From positions 1 through 56,748 of the forward strand of contig PXUB01000041.1 of NCBI GenBank assembly GCA_003009755.1: DNA of 56,748 nucleotides, given 5' to 3'. Shown here piece by piece: positions 1-7,223 of this stretch (position 1 is its first letter; each line of letters starts with the position of its first letter). Below the pieces are notes generated by a model that saw only the letters and a list, made by a program, of their open reading frames with translations, was not told where the DNA came from and ran no database searches. This DNA comes from Thermoplasmatales archaeon SW_10_69_26. Lineage in GTDB: Archaea > Thermoplasmatota > SW-10-69-26. Position numbers and translations under genes: made by a program.

Positions 1-271
1 CGTGGTCGACGAGGTCGGCCGTCCACTGGTGCAACAGGGCCCGCGTGGGGACGACGACCAGCGCGCGCTGGTTGCCGGCGCGGGCCCACTCGATCGCGCC
101 CAACCCGACCAGCGTCTTGCCGGTCCCGGTCGCCATGTGCGCGATGCCGCGCCCGCCGCGGTCCACGAACGACCGCAGCGCCTTGCGCTGGTAGGGCCGC
201 AGCCCGAGCTCGGTCTCGATCCGGGCTAGGGCCGTCTGTGGCGGCTCCTCGTGCACCTTGCGCGCCGGCAC
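1..271 (-). CDS. DEAD/DEAH-box helicase (XPB/Rad25-like), partial 5' end
   Basis: The gene runs off the left edge; only about 90 N-terminal residues are present, read on the minus strand from a GTG at 271. GGGAG lies about 11 nt upstream of that GTG, and no in-frame ATG is available nearby. Visible superfamily 2 helicase motifs are LRPYQ (Q-like motif), MATGTGKT (motif I, Walker A) and VVVPTRALLHQW (motif Ia). A short N-terminus followed directly by the LRPYQ helicase core suits the archaeal XPB/Rad25-like DNA helicases, but the DEAD-box motif II lies outside the window, so the exact subfamily is an inference. The next gene upstream (LVIVD protein) is on the same strand and ends 61 nt before this start. 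Confidence 0.75.
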   Translation of the reverse strand, partial: MPARKVHEEPPQTALARIETELGLRPYQRKALRSFVDRGGRGIAHMATGTGKTLVGLGAIEWARAGNQRALVVVPTRALLHQWTADLVDH

Positions 272-332
272 GCCAGGGCCATCTCCCGTGGGGCTTATCA
301 GGGCATCGGACCCTGCCGAAGTCCCCCCGGGA

Positions 333-1907
333 CTACGAGGCGGTTACGCCGTAGAGCCGGTCGGCGTCGCCTCGGTTGCTGTTGGACTGGAGGAACCCGA
401 GCTCGTCGATCTCCTCCGAGTGCGGGCCCTGGTAGTCGAGCACGTAGAGCCCGTTGCGCGCATCGACGACGTAGATCAGGCCGTCCTGGACGACGGGGTA
501 GCTCCACATCGCGACCTTGTAGGGGCCCTGGGTGCCCGGCGGGTACTCCTGCGTCACGGCAGGGATCGGTCGGGGCCGGAAGTTGCCCACCTGCTCGGGG
601 GCGGTCGGGTCCGTGGTGTCGACGACGACGAGGCCGCCCGCGAACCAGCTGTTGACGGCCAGGTGCTCGGTGACCAGGGGCGTGTGCGACGAGAACGTCG
701 TCGTGTTCGAAGCCAGCGGACCCTCCGCCGACTCACAGAAGGCCTCCGTGTTCTCCGCCGTCTTGAACGAGGAGAGCACCTCGGGATCGGCGGGGTCCGT
801 CACGTCGATGGCTCTGGCCCACGTCCAGGGGCAGCCGACCGTCAGCCGCTCGAACCCGGCGATCGTCGGGATCTTGGCGTACTCACCGAAGGACTCGTCC
901 GTCGTCCAGACGACGTCCCGGCCGGGGACCTTGAGTGCGCTGTGGGCCCCGGGACCCGACCAGTCAGCCCGGTTCTCGACAGGCGTGACCAGCCCCATCT
1001 CGGGATCGAGCACCCCAGCGGCCACCTCGCTCGTGTCGAGGACCAGGAACCCGCCCTCCCAGTGCGCCAGGTACGCGCGCTGACCATCGGGGTGCACGGA
1101 GAGCGAGTGCAACCAGTGAGGGATCGGCTCCTCGGGTTCCCAGTCCGCGATCTCGACGACATCACCGCCGTCGGGGACCTCGGAGACGTCGGCGACCACG
1201 ATGTCCGCCTCGCCCCCTTGCATCGATTGGTACAACAGGGCTCGCTGGGGATCAGCGGGATCGATCCACAGGTGGAATTCGTGCGGCTGGGCCCGGGGCA
1301 CGTAGGTCGTCACGTGTTCCGGGTCGGCGGCGTTGTCCCCGGAGACGTCGTAGATCTCGATGTCCGGGGTCGGCGAGGCTCCCTCCGTGTTGTAGCACCC
1401 GTGCGCGACCGCCTCGCACTTCAGATTCATGACGAAGAGGAGCCCCGCGTCCGGCCACACGCGGAGCTCCGGGCTGCTCAACCCGTGCTCGGCCTGGTGC
1501 GGCTGGCCGATCCGGTCGACGACCGTGGGATCGGAGGGGTCACTGACGTCGACCACGAGCACGCCGGCTTTCTCGTGGGTTCCGTCCGCGCGGAAACCCA
1601 CGTAGGCGTGGTCCCCGGAGAGAGCCACGTTCGTGTTCGAGCCCCGGAACTCCAGTGGGGTGTGACCCACGAGTTCGAGGTTCTCGGCCTCCTGCGTCAC
1701 GGGTAGCGCCGGCTTTTCGGCAGCCAGGGGACCGGGCAAGAGAGCCGCGATCGGCTCGTCGGCTTCGGCGTCCAGCGAAGATGGCGTCTCAGTCTGCGTG
1801 GGATCCGGGGGAACGTGGGCCCCTGCCAGCCCAAGCGCCACGACCGCGGCTACGCATCCCAGACCCACAAGGCTCCAGATCCGAGCGTCCCTAGCTCTGC
1901 CTCCCAT
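333..1907 (-). CDS. secreted LVIVD-repeat beta-propeller protein
   Basis: 524 residues. Residues 1-30 form an export signal: Arg-rich start, then hydrophobic LVGLGCVAAVVALGLAGA. The rest is an extracellular beta-propeller built of LVIVD-type repeats (G-x-L-V-V-x-D-x-S/T-D-P), seen as GVLVVDVSDPSDPTVV, GFLVLDTSEV, AIDVTDPADPEVL and GGLVVVDTTDPTAPEQV, plus LYVLDYQGP near the end. LVIVD proteins are usually surface-attached propellers of unknown ligand. No C-terminal membrane anchor is visible, so the protein may be released or be a lipoprotein-like secreted protein; there is no lipobox cysteine in the signal. Strongly acidic. It stands alone between the helicase and the RNase P subunit gene, both on the same strand. 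Confidence 0.85.
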   Translation of the reverse strand: MGGRARDARIWSLVGLGCVAAVVALGLAGAHVPPDPTQTETPSSLDAEADEPIAALLPGPLAAEKPALPVTQEAENLELVGHTPLEFRGSNTNVALSGDHAYVGFRADGTHEKAGVLVVDVSDPSDPTVVDRIGQPHQAEHGLSSPELRVWPDAGLLFVMNLKCEAVAHGCYNTEGASPTPDIEIYDVSGDNAADPEHVTTYVPRAQPHEFHLWIDPADPQRALLYQSMQGGEADIVVADVSEVPDGGDVVEIADWEPEEPIPHWLHSLSVHPDGQRAYLAHWEGGFLVLDTSEVAAGVLDPEMGLVTPVENRADWSGPGAHSALKVPGRDVVWTTDESFGEYAKIPTIAGFERLTVGCPWTWARAIDVTDPADPEVLSSFKTAENTEAFCESAEGPLASNTTTFSSHTPLVTEHLAVNSWFAGGLVVVDTTDPTAPEQVGNFRPRPIPAVTQEYPPGTQGPYKVAMWSYPVVQDGLIYVVDARNGLYVLDYQGPHSEEIDELGFLQSNSNRGDADRLYGVTAS

Positions 1908-1992
1908 CCAGGATCCACTCGGCTCAGACCCTGGGACTATGTCAAGGTTTCGCAGGGAGGGTCTTGGACGGTTCGAGACTCGACCCTCGATC

Positions 1993-2304
1993 CTACCGCT
2001 CGTCGAGCGGGATCCGCCGCTCCCGCCCGCAGGCCTCGCAGACCGTTGTCACCGAACCGCCCTGGATCCGCACGCGGGCCGTCCGGTCCGGGACGAGGTA
2101 GGCCTTGCAGCTTCGGCACACACGCTGCTTGAGCTCGTCGCTGGCTTCCAGCTCGTACCGGGTCGTCAACCGCCAGGCCAGCTCGCCGTAGCGGTCCGCA
2201 TCCGGCAACCGGTCGGCCAGGGCTGCCTCTCGCGCCAGGTCCAACAGCTCGGAGCGGCGCCGGCGGGCGACCTCGGCGTGGGACTTGCGGCAGCGGTCGG
2301 CCAC
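1993..2304 (-). CDS. rnp4: ribonuclease P protein component 4 (Rpp21/Rpr2 family)
   Basis: 103 residues, GTG start. RNase P component 4 is the zinc-ribbon protein that pairs with Rpp29 on the specificity domain of RNase P RNA and helps process tRNA 5' ends. The family pattern is clear: an N-terminal helical pair rich in Arg/Leu (residues 10-60, ending with the YELEASDELKQRVC helix) followed by a zinc ribbon with cysteines at 63, 66, 89 and 92 (CRSC and CEAC). Length is typical of archaeal Rnp4. The tRNA-Thr gene on the same strand lies about 380 bp upstream, separated by structured repeats. Confidence 0.88.
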   Translation of the reverse strand: MADRCRKSHAEVARRRRSELLDLAREAALADRLPDADRYGELAWRLTTRYELEASDELKQRVCRSCKAYLVPDRTARVRIQGGSVTTVCEACGRERRIPLDER

Positions 2305-2363
2305 GACGGTGGGAGAGGGGTCCGGGGGAAAAACGGTTCGGCGGGGCGACGGCGTTCGCGGAC

Positions 2364-2632
2364 CGAGAGCTGCAGGGGTTCGAGACCGGCTTCGGGGCGT
2401 CTTTTGCGCCGGTCTCGAACTTCGGACGAACCCGCCTTCGCCGGTGTTTCTACGGGCGGGTTCGTCCTCGCTCTCGACCGATGCGCGTTGCTGTGCGGGT
2501 ATTGGAACTCGGGAGAAGCATCGGTCGAGAGCCGCGGGGGTTCGAGACCGGCAAGATTCACCGGCCCGTCGGTCTCGAACTTCGCACGAACGCTCATCGG
2601 CTCGGTTGCACGAGCGTTCGTGCTCGCTCTCG
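2364..2632. repeat. two tandem copies of a three-way-junction palindromic element
   Basis: The 380-bp gap between rnp4 and tRNA-Thr holds two copies of the same folded unit (2364-2476 and 2526-2632). Each has an outer stem CGAGAGC/GCTCTCG, a first hairpin GTTCGAGACCG(GC)/(GC)CGGTCTCGAAC (2378-2390 with 2408-2420; 2540-2550 with 2570-2580), the linker TTCG, and a second hairpin built on ACGAAC/GTTCGT (2425-2436 with 2455-2466; 2584-2595 with 2612-2623). The spacer between copies is itself palindromic: 2470-2484 pairs perfectly with 2518-2532. Short open frames here are shadows. Nothing protein-coding is convincing. Confidence 0.8.
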
Positions 2633-2684
2633 AAGAAGCGTGACGCTGTGATTTTAGGAGAGCTGCGGAGAAGGCTTCTTCAAG

Positions 2685-2756
2685 AGCCGCCCCCGAGATT
2701 TGAACCCGGGACCTCCTCCTTACCAAGGAGGTGCTCTACCACTGAGCCAGGGCGGC
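2685..2756 (-). tRNA. tRNA-Thr (GGT)
   Basis: 72-nt cloverleaf without intron: acceptor GCCGCCC/GGGCGGC plus discriminator U, D stem GCTC/GAGC, anticodon stem CCTCC/GGAGG with loop TTGGTAA (anticodon GGT), T arm CCGGG-TTCAAAT-CTCGG. CCA is not encoded. An archaeal TATA-like box lies about 30 nt upstream. Confidence 0.95.
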
Positions 2757-2783
2757 TGAAGTACCGGAGCCATCCAAGGCCCC

Positions 2784-2790
2784 CTATTAG
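2784..2790 (-). promoter_or_regulatory. TATA box of tRNA-Thr(GGT)
   Basis: CTAATAG (minus-strand reading) about 30 nt before the tRNA 5' end, the normal archaeal TBP-site distance. A similar box precedes the other tRNA-Thr. Confidence 0.5.
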
Positions 2791-2913
2791 AGCCTTGCGA
2801 GGGTGGATGGCACGGCCCACCGTGGGAAAGCCCGCCCCCTCAGCTCTCGAACCGTAGTTCCACACCGCCCCTGTGTGAACCCGCAAACGGGCCGGACCCC
2901 TCCCGGGGGATCG

Positions 2914-3846
2914 ATGGGGTCCGCAGGCGAGCGCGACGACAGCCGCCACGCCCTCCTCTCGAAGGCCCGACCGGTCCAGCAGACGAGCGTCGAGGCCTTC
3001 GTCGGCCACCGCCACGAGAGCCGCGATCGCCCCTCTCCGCCGCGCTCGGAGTTCGGCACCTACCAGGTGAAGGAGCTCGAGGTCGACTCGGCGCTCACCG
3101 ATTGCTCGCTGCCGAGCCGCTGCTGGTCTCTGAACCCCTACACCGGGTGCTCGCACGACTGCGCCTACTGCTACGTCCCCGACGTCGCCCACCTCGAACG
3201 CGGCAACTGGGGCGACTACGTTGTGGCCAAGACCAACCTCCCCCGCAAGCTCGAGCACGAGCTCAAGACCAAGCCCCGACGCTCGGTGTTCCTCTCCTCC
3301 GCCACGGACCCCTACCAACCGGCCGAGGATCGCCACCGGATCACCCGCCGGAGCCTCGAGCTGCTCGTCCGCGAGGGATGGCCGGTTCTCATCCTCACCC
3401 GCAGCCCTCTCGTCGAGCGCGACCTCGATCTCCTCACTCAGCTCGAGGACGTCGCCGTCGGGATGTCGATCCCGACGATCGACGACGAGGCGCGCCAGGT
3501 GTTGGAACCGACGGCTCCCCCGATCGAGGGTCGGTTGAACGCGATCAGCGCCCTCGCCGACGCTGGGCTGGAACCGTTCGTCAACGTCGCCCCTGCCTAC
3601 CCCCTCACCAACGGCATCCGACCCGACGAGGTCGCCGAGGCGATCGCCGACGCCGGCGCCGCCGAGGTCTTCCTGAGCCGATGGCGCTACCTCGACGACG
3701 TCGTCCCGGTGCTCGCCGACCGCGTTGACGGATCGATCTACGGGGACTTCGTCGACGCCGTGCAGGACGAGAGCTACTACGACCGGTTGCTCGCCTCCCT
3801 GCAGGGTGCCTTTCGCCGCGCCGGCATCCCGCTGCGCCGGATGTGA
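2914..3846 (+). CDS. radical SAM protein, SPL/Rv2578c-like
   Basis: 310 residues from the ATG at 2914, which has GGGGGA just upstream; the frame is open from 2803 but that extension is Pro/Arg-rich and unlike the family. The radical-SAM cluster motif CSHDCAYC (cysteines at about 79, 83 and 86) follows the family signature LNPYTGC. Further family elements are VFLSSATDPYQPAE, the ILTRSPLVERD strand, and VGMSIPTIDDEARQVLEP. This group resembles spore photoproduct lyase in the core, but the archaeal members have no proven substrate, so only [4Fe-4S]/SAM chemistry is claimed. It is followed 67 nt later by a ubiquitin-like gene; co-transcription is possible but not shown. Confidence 0.85.
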   Translation: MGSAGERDDSRHALLSKARPVQQTSVEAFVGHRHESRDRPSPPRSEFGTYQVKELEVDSALTDCSLPSRCWSLNPYTGCSHDCAYCYVPDVAHLERGNWGDYVVAKTNLPRKLEHELKTKPRRSVFLSSATDPYQPAEDRHRITRRSLELLVREGWPVLILTRSPLVERDLDLLTQLEDVAVGMSIPTIDDEARQVLEPTAPPIEGRLNAISALADAGLEPFVNVAPAYPLTNGIRPDEVAEAIADAGAAEVFLSRWRYLDDVVPVLADRVDGSIYGDFVDAVQDESYYDRLLASLQGAFRRAGIPLRRM

Positions 3847-3913
3847 CCGATCCCCGGCCCCGGCCGGTGCCCGCAACCGCCAAGTAGGCAGGCTCCCTCG
3901 GGCGACTCGCAGC

Positions 3914-4165
3914 ATGCCGGCAGAGAACGCGGTCCAGGTCTCCGTCAGCTACCACGGCCTCGACCACGACGAGGAGACCGTCGAGGTCGAACCAGGGACC
4001 AGCTTCGACGCGTTCCTGCGCGAGCGCGACATCCACCCCGAGACCGTTCTGGTGTTCCTCGACGGCGACGTCGTGCCCGAGCAGACCGAGATCCCGCCCG
4101 AGACCGACGTGCGGATCTTGCGCATCATCTCGGGTGGGGAAGCCGACAAGCGACCGAAGCGTTGA
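3914..4165 (+). CDS. MoaD/ThiS/Urm1-like ubiquitin-fold protein with C-terminal tail
   Basis: 83 residues. Beta-grasp pattern: VQVSVSYHG strand pair, EVEPGTSFDAFLRERDI, ETVLVFLDGDVVPEQTEI, then the family ending DVRILRIISGG at residues 74-75. Such proteins carry sulfur as a C-terminal thiocarboxylate for tRNA thiolation or molybdopterin synthesis, and some archaeal ones are conjugated to proteins (SAMPs). Unlike the usual members, the Gly-Gly is not terminal: eight residues (EADKRPKR) follow, so maturation by a protease (for example a JAMM/MPN+ enzyme) would be needed before activation, or this member does not act through Gly-Gly. It sits just before tRNA-Glu(TTC), a tRNA whose wobble U is commonly thiolated; that link is only suggestive. 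Confidence 0.75.
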   Translation: MPAENAVQVSVSYHGLDHDEETVEVEPGTSFDAFLRERDIHPETVLVFLDGDVVPEQTEIPPETDVRILRIISGGEADKRPKR

Positions 4166-4168
4166 TAC
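4161..4168 (+). promoter_or_regulatory. TATA box of tRNA-Glu
   Basis: GTTGATAC about 28 nt before the tRNA start, at the normal archaeal distance. It overlaps the last codon and stop region of the ubiquitin-like gene. Confidence 0.4.
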
Positions 4169-4193
4169 CCTGGACGCTTTTCGCTGCCTTGCT

Positions 4194-4268
4194 GGTCCCG
4201 TGGTGTAGTCCGGCCAATCATGCCGGCCTTTCGAGCCAGTCACCCGGGTTCAAATCCCGGCGGGACCA
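4194..4268 (+). tRNA. tRNA-Glu (TTC)
   Basis: 75-nt cloverleaf: acceptor GGTCCCG/CGGGACC, discriminator A, anticodon stem CCGGC/GCCAG with loop CTTTCGA (anticodon TTC), T arm CCGGG-TTCAAAT-CCCGG. The D region (GGTGTAGTCCGGCCAATCAT) is the one seen in archaeal tRNA-Glu. One C-A mismatch is visible in the anticodon stem. No intron and no encoded CCA. The last 16 nt are repeated at 4362-4377. Confidence 0.93.
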
Positions 4269-4377
4269 CTCGCTAACGGCCGGGATTTGAACCGACGGTT
4301 CACGAGCAAGCCCGCAGGGCTTGCGAGCCGTACGAACCGAGCGCAGTGAGGTTCGTGCCCGAATCCCGGCGGGACCA
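4253..4377. repeat. palindromic element flanked by a duplicated tRNA-Glu 3' end
   Basis: The 3' end of tRNA-Glu, AATCCCGGCGGGACCA, at 4253-4268 occurs again exactly at 4362-4377. The intervening about 93 bp folds into hairpins: GCAAGCCC/GGGCTTGC and ACGAACC/GGTTCGT with the loop GAGCGCAGTGA. It also contains an inverse-orientation CGGGATTTGAACC resembling the tRNA T arm. The arrangement looks like attL/attR-type or target-site duplication around a small non-coding insert. Confidence 0.7.
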
Positions 4378-4928
4378 TGACCTTCTCTTCTTTCCCACAG
4401 CTCCACCGAAGAGAAGGTCATGGGAGCACGCCTCCGAGGTCCGACGCCGGGGAGGCGTGCGAACCTGGAGACCGGCGAGCGACCCCCGAAGAGGTGGAGC
4501 GCCGCCGGTCTCCCGTCCCGTCGTCTCGCGAGACCTGCACCGTTCACGTCCCTCGCGGTCCGTCCGAGGTGAGGCAAGCACGGCTGCCGTCCCATCCGTT
4601 CGTGCCCGCGAACGGAACCCTGGGCCTGACCCTGAAGCTCTCGATTGCCACGGCGGGCCCTTGGGCCCCGCCGGTCGGGCCGTCTCCCTGCCGCGGACCG
4701 ACGATCGACTCTCCCGATCCTCGTCGCAAGCGGTCCGGCCGGTGCTCATCTCCCGTCGTCTCCCCCTGCCAGCCACCGGCTAGGCCTGTGAGCGGCTTGG
4801 ACCGCATCCCCGACGCTGTCACCATTCCGAAACGCCCTAGGCCGCCGGATATCTTCGCGCCAACGCCTAACGGCGCAACGCTGCTTGCCTCTCTTGGCCC
4901 CCATACGTGGGGAGGCCAGGAGAACACC
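4375..4928. other. non-coding chain of hairpins before hsp20
   Basis: About 550 bp without a gene. Successive near-perfect inverted repeats follow each other: 4375-4389 with 4409-4423 (15 bp), 4426-4435 with 4451-4460 (10 bp), 4467-4476 with 4504-4513 (10 bp), then GTCTCGCGAGAC and weaker CCGTTCG/CGAACGG and GGCGGGCCC/GGGCCCCGCC pairs up to about 4675. The stretch 4680-4928 shows no clear structure. The frame of hsp20 stays open through this region but the translation is low-complexity Arg/Pro and not credible. Confidence 0.65.
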
Positions 4929-5981
4929 ATGTACCAGGCGAACCCGACCCGCCGTTCCCAACGGATCCAGCAGCCCGGGACGCAGAACCCGATCGCCCAG
5001 CCCAACCAGCCCCAACAGGGCTCCGAGACCGGCCTGGGCACGCAACAGATCCCCCAGATCGGGAACATCGCGGCCCAGCTGGCCGACCTCCAGGCCCGTC
5101 AGTCCTCCCTGGAGGCCCAGCAGGCCAACCAGCCCCAGGCTCAGCCTCAGCCGACGAGCCAGCAGCCGCAGCCGGTCCCGCTGTCCCCCATCGCTCAGCG
5201 GATCTCGCCCACGCTGCAGCCCTCGGCTCCCTCGACCAACCAACAACAGCCGACCCGACAACCGACCCAGCAGCGGACCTCGCCCATCGCCCGACAGCCG
5301 ATGCCGGGCCAGCCGGGTGTTGGCCAAGCCTCGGCACAACCCCCCGGGTTCAGCCAGCGCCCGCAATCGATCGTGGGCATCCCGATGCAAGGCCCCCGAC
5401 CGCAGCGGCGCTCGCCGATGCCCCAAGGCGGCCAGGTCTCCCCGTTCCAGGGCCCCGTGCAGCAAGGGCAACAGCAGCTGTCCCCGTTCCAGCAGGGCAT
5501 GGCCAGCCAGCAGCCGTCGATGCCCCAACCCCCGACCAGCCAGCCCCAGGGTCAGCCCAACGTCCAGCCCGTCGGCGGCCAGGGCGGGTACAGCCAGTTC
5601 GGCCAGGTCCCCGGCGTGAGCGGTCAGGCGATGCAGGGACCCCAGGCCCGCCAACAGGTCACCCGACAGCCGCCGGTCGACATCGTCGACGAGGGCGAGC
5701 ACCTGCTCGTCGAGTTCGAGATCCCCGGGGCTGAGAGGGAGCAGATCGACCTCGTGGGCCACACCAACGCGATCGAGCTGCGCGCCAAGAGCCGCCAGCC
5801 GGCCGAGGGTCGAAACCTCGTCAAAAGCGAGCGCGGCCAGGTCACCTACATGCGGTCCATCCCGCTGGGGATCGACATCGACAACGAGGAGATCGAGGCC
5901 AAGTTCGAGGACGGCATCCTGCGGGTCAAGGCCCCCAAGCGTGACCCCGAAAGCGGTCCCAACCGCGTCGAGGTCCAGTAG
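4929..5981 (+). CDS. Hsp20/alpha-crystallin chaperone with long Pro/Gln-rich N-terminus
   Basis: 350 residues from an ATG preceded by AGGAGA; the frame is open upstream from 4377 but that part is hairpin DNA. Residues about 1-240 are a low-complexity Gln/Pro/Ser stretch with repeated QP, PQ, QGP and SPFQ words. The last ~105 residues are a small heat-shock alpha-crystallin domain: PVDIVDEGEHLLVEFEIPG, the NAIELRAKS strand, SIPLGIDIDNEEIEAKFEDG, ILRVKAPK (the family's G-I-L-x-V motif), and a C-terminal VEV that can serve as the I-x-I tail. Ordinary Hsp20 proteins have 140-190 residues, so this one is about double the length because of a disordered, possibly phase-separating arm. Chaperone function follows from the family; the role of the arm is unknown. 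A terminator follows. Confidence 0.85.
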   Translation: MYQANPTRRSQRIQQPGTQNPIAQPNQPQQGSETGLGTQQIPQIGNIAAQLADLQARQSSLEAQQANQPQAQPQPTSQQPQPVPLSPIAQRISPTLQPSAPSTNQQQPTRQPTQQRTSPIARQPMPGQPGVGQASAQPPGFSQRPQSIVGIPMQGPRPQRRSPMPQGGQVSPFQGPVQQGQQQLSPFQQGMASQQPSMPQPPTSQPQGQPNVQPVGGQGGYSQFGQVPGVSGQAMQGPQARQQVTRQPPVDIVDEGEHLLVEFEIPGAEREQIDLVGHTNAIELRAKSRQPAEGRNLVKSERGQVTYMRSIPLGIDIDNEEIEAKFEDGILRVKAPKRDPESGPNRVEVQ

Positions 5982-6011
5982 GGCCGCCCGGGAGCCATCG
6001 ACGCCCAACCA

Positions 6012-6052
6012 GCGGGCCGGCGGTCTGCCGGCCCGCCTTCCTCTTCCTCCTT
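6012..6052 (+). terminator. hairpin plus pyrimidine tract after hsp20
   Basis: GCGGGCCGGC (6012-6021) pairs with GCCGGCCCGC (6027-6036) and is followed by CTTCCTCTTCCTCCTT, a pyrimidine-rich tract typical of archaeal termination. Confidence 0.65.
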
Positions 6053-6309
6053 ATCGATCGTGAACCGGGCGAGCGCAGCCCATCCAGACCTACGCACAGC
6101 TAACCCACCCCCGCGTAGAAGAACCCCACGGGGCACGAAGGCAGATCAACCGCCGATGACCCCGCAACCGCCCCGCACCCCACGGGACAATCTCATCTCA
6201 GCCCTCACACGAGCAGGCTGACAACCGGTCCTCTCCCCAGGCCCGCACTGCAGCAAACGTCTCTTGGCCCTCACCACGCGGCACGAGAGAAACGGCCGTC
6301 ACGACGAGC

Positions 6310-6620
6310 CGGGTCCTAGGACACGAGCACGCTGCAGGCATGACGATCGATTCCCAGCCAGCCGACGCGCCTCGGCAAGCTTGCGATCCAATACCCCCAG
6401 ATCGGCACAGTTGCACACCTCTTCCTTCGTCAACAACCCGTACACCAGCTCGCAGGTCTTCCGCCGCGCCACAGCCATCGCCTTGCCATGATGCCCGGTC
6501 TCGGCTCTCCGTGCCTGGTACTTCGCCTTAACCGGCGGCAGCCGCGGTGGGCGTGGGAAGGAAGGCCTCAGGCAAGTATCCGACGCGGGCCAGGTCGGCC
6601 GGGATCTCGGCCCTTGCGTT
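6310..6620 (-). pseudogene. IS110-type transposase remnant (middle and C-terminal pieces)
   Basis: On the minus strand one frame reads DLARVGYLPEAFLPT, like the mid region of IS110-family transposases; a shift then joins VKAKYQARRAETGHHGKA and AVARRKTCELVYGLLTKEE, like the C-terminal AR-x-x-A-x-x-VYA-x-L part of the same family. Roughly 200 residues that normally lie between these pieces are missing and the frame is broken. The rest of 6053-6848 contains nothing else I can recognise. Confidence 0.55.
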
Positions 6621-6848
6621 CTATCTCTATCCTTCCAACCGCCCCCACGCCGCCGGTGCTTCCGAGCTCAGCCTGCACGGCTTCGCGTCGCCGGCGCTCT
6701 CGCTTTCCACCGGGTCGGCTTGCTCGAGCTCGGCGAGCTGCCGGCTCGCGGTCGCGTTCGCGAGGTCCGTCCTCGCCGCCGCCTGCGGGACCGCGAACGC
6801 GTCGTTGGCGTCGCGCAGCGCGCGAAGCAGCGGGGTCCGCGTGGCGAA

Positions 6849-7223
6849 CTAAGGTGATCGGATCCGGATCTTCGTTCGACCGACGACAACGAGCGAGCCA
6901 TCAAGGTCGGCTTCGGGCACCTCGTCGAAGAGTCGCTGGAGGGCGTGTTTCGTCTCCTCGGGCGTGGTGGGCCACACTCGCAGGCGGATCACGCCGTGGT
7001 GCTCGCTGACGGGGAAGCTTCGCTGATCGGCGAAGTCCTCGTCGAAGGTGAGGATGACGGATTCCGTCTCCTGCGCGCGGGCGTAGACCTCCTCGTCGCT
7101 TGCTCCTCCGAGGCCGAGTTCGGACGTGTGCTCGACATCCCACTCGGGTTTCGTCTTGCCTAGCCATCGCGCTATGGAGAGGGGTACGTTCTGGTCGACG
7201 AGGATGCGGAGGCTCTCAGGCAC
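6849..7223 (-). CDS. DUF5615 PIN-like protein, putative toxin
   Basis: 124 residues from a GTG at 7223 that overlaps the stop of the DUF433 gene by 8 nt (GTGCCTGA). The start RILVDQNVPLSIARWLG carries the first conserved Asp of the PIN-like nuclease fold; ILTFDEDFADQRSF carries the D-x-D acidic pair; the HHGVIRLRVWPTTPEET segment is the usual DUF5615 third strand. These proteins are Mut7-C/PIN-like and are commonly paired with a DUF433 partner as a presumed toxin-antitoxin module. The longer open frame to 7325 is not credible because it overlaps DUF433. Transferred DNA is likely: both sides carry transposase fragments. Confidence 0.82.
   Translation of the reverse strand: MPESLRILVDQNVPLSIARWLGKTKPEWDVEHTSELGLGGASDEEVYARAQETESVILTFDEDFADQRSFPVSEHHGVIRLRVWPTTPEETKHALQRLFDEVPEADLDGSLVVVGRTKIRIRSP

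Noticed and set aside
258-1706. 482-residue plus-strand frame
   Set aside because: Antisense shadow of the LVIVD protein, whose repeats and signal peptide are clear on the other strand.
2364-2632. CRISPR array
   Set aside because: Only two large palindromic units of more than 100 bp with no short regular spacers; not CRISPR. No CRISPR array was seen elsewhere in the window.
2166-2726. 186-residue minus-strand frame between rnp4 and tRNA-Thr
   Set aside because: It covers the palindromic units and part of the tRNA, with no domain or signal.
4377-4928. N-terminal extension of the Hsp20 open frame by 184 residues
   Set aside because: It runs through palindromic DNA and gives Arg/Pro-rich sequence; the ATG at 4929 has a good AGGAGA just upstream.
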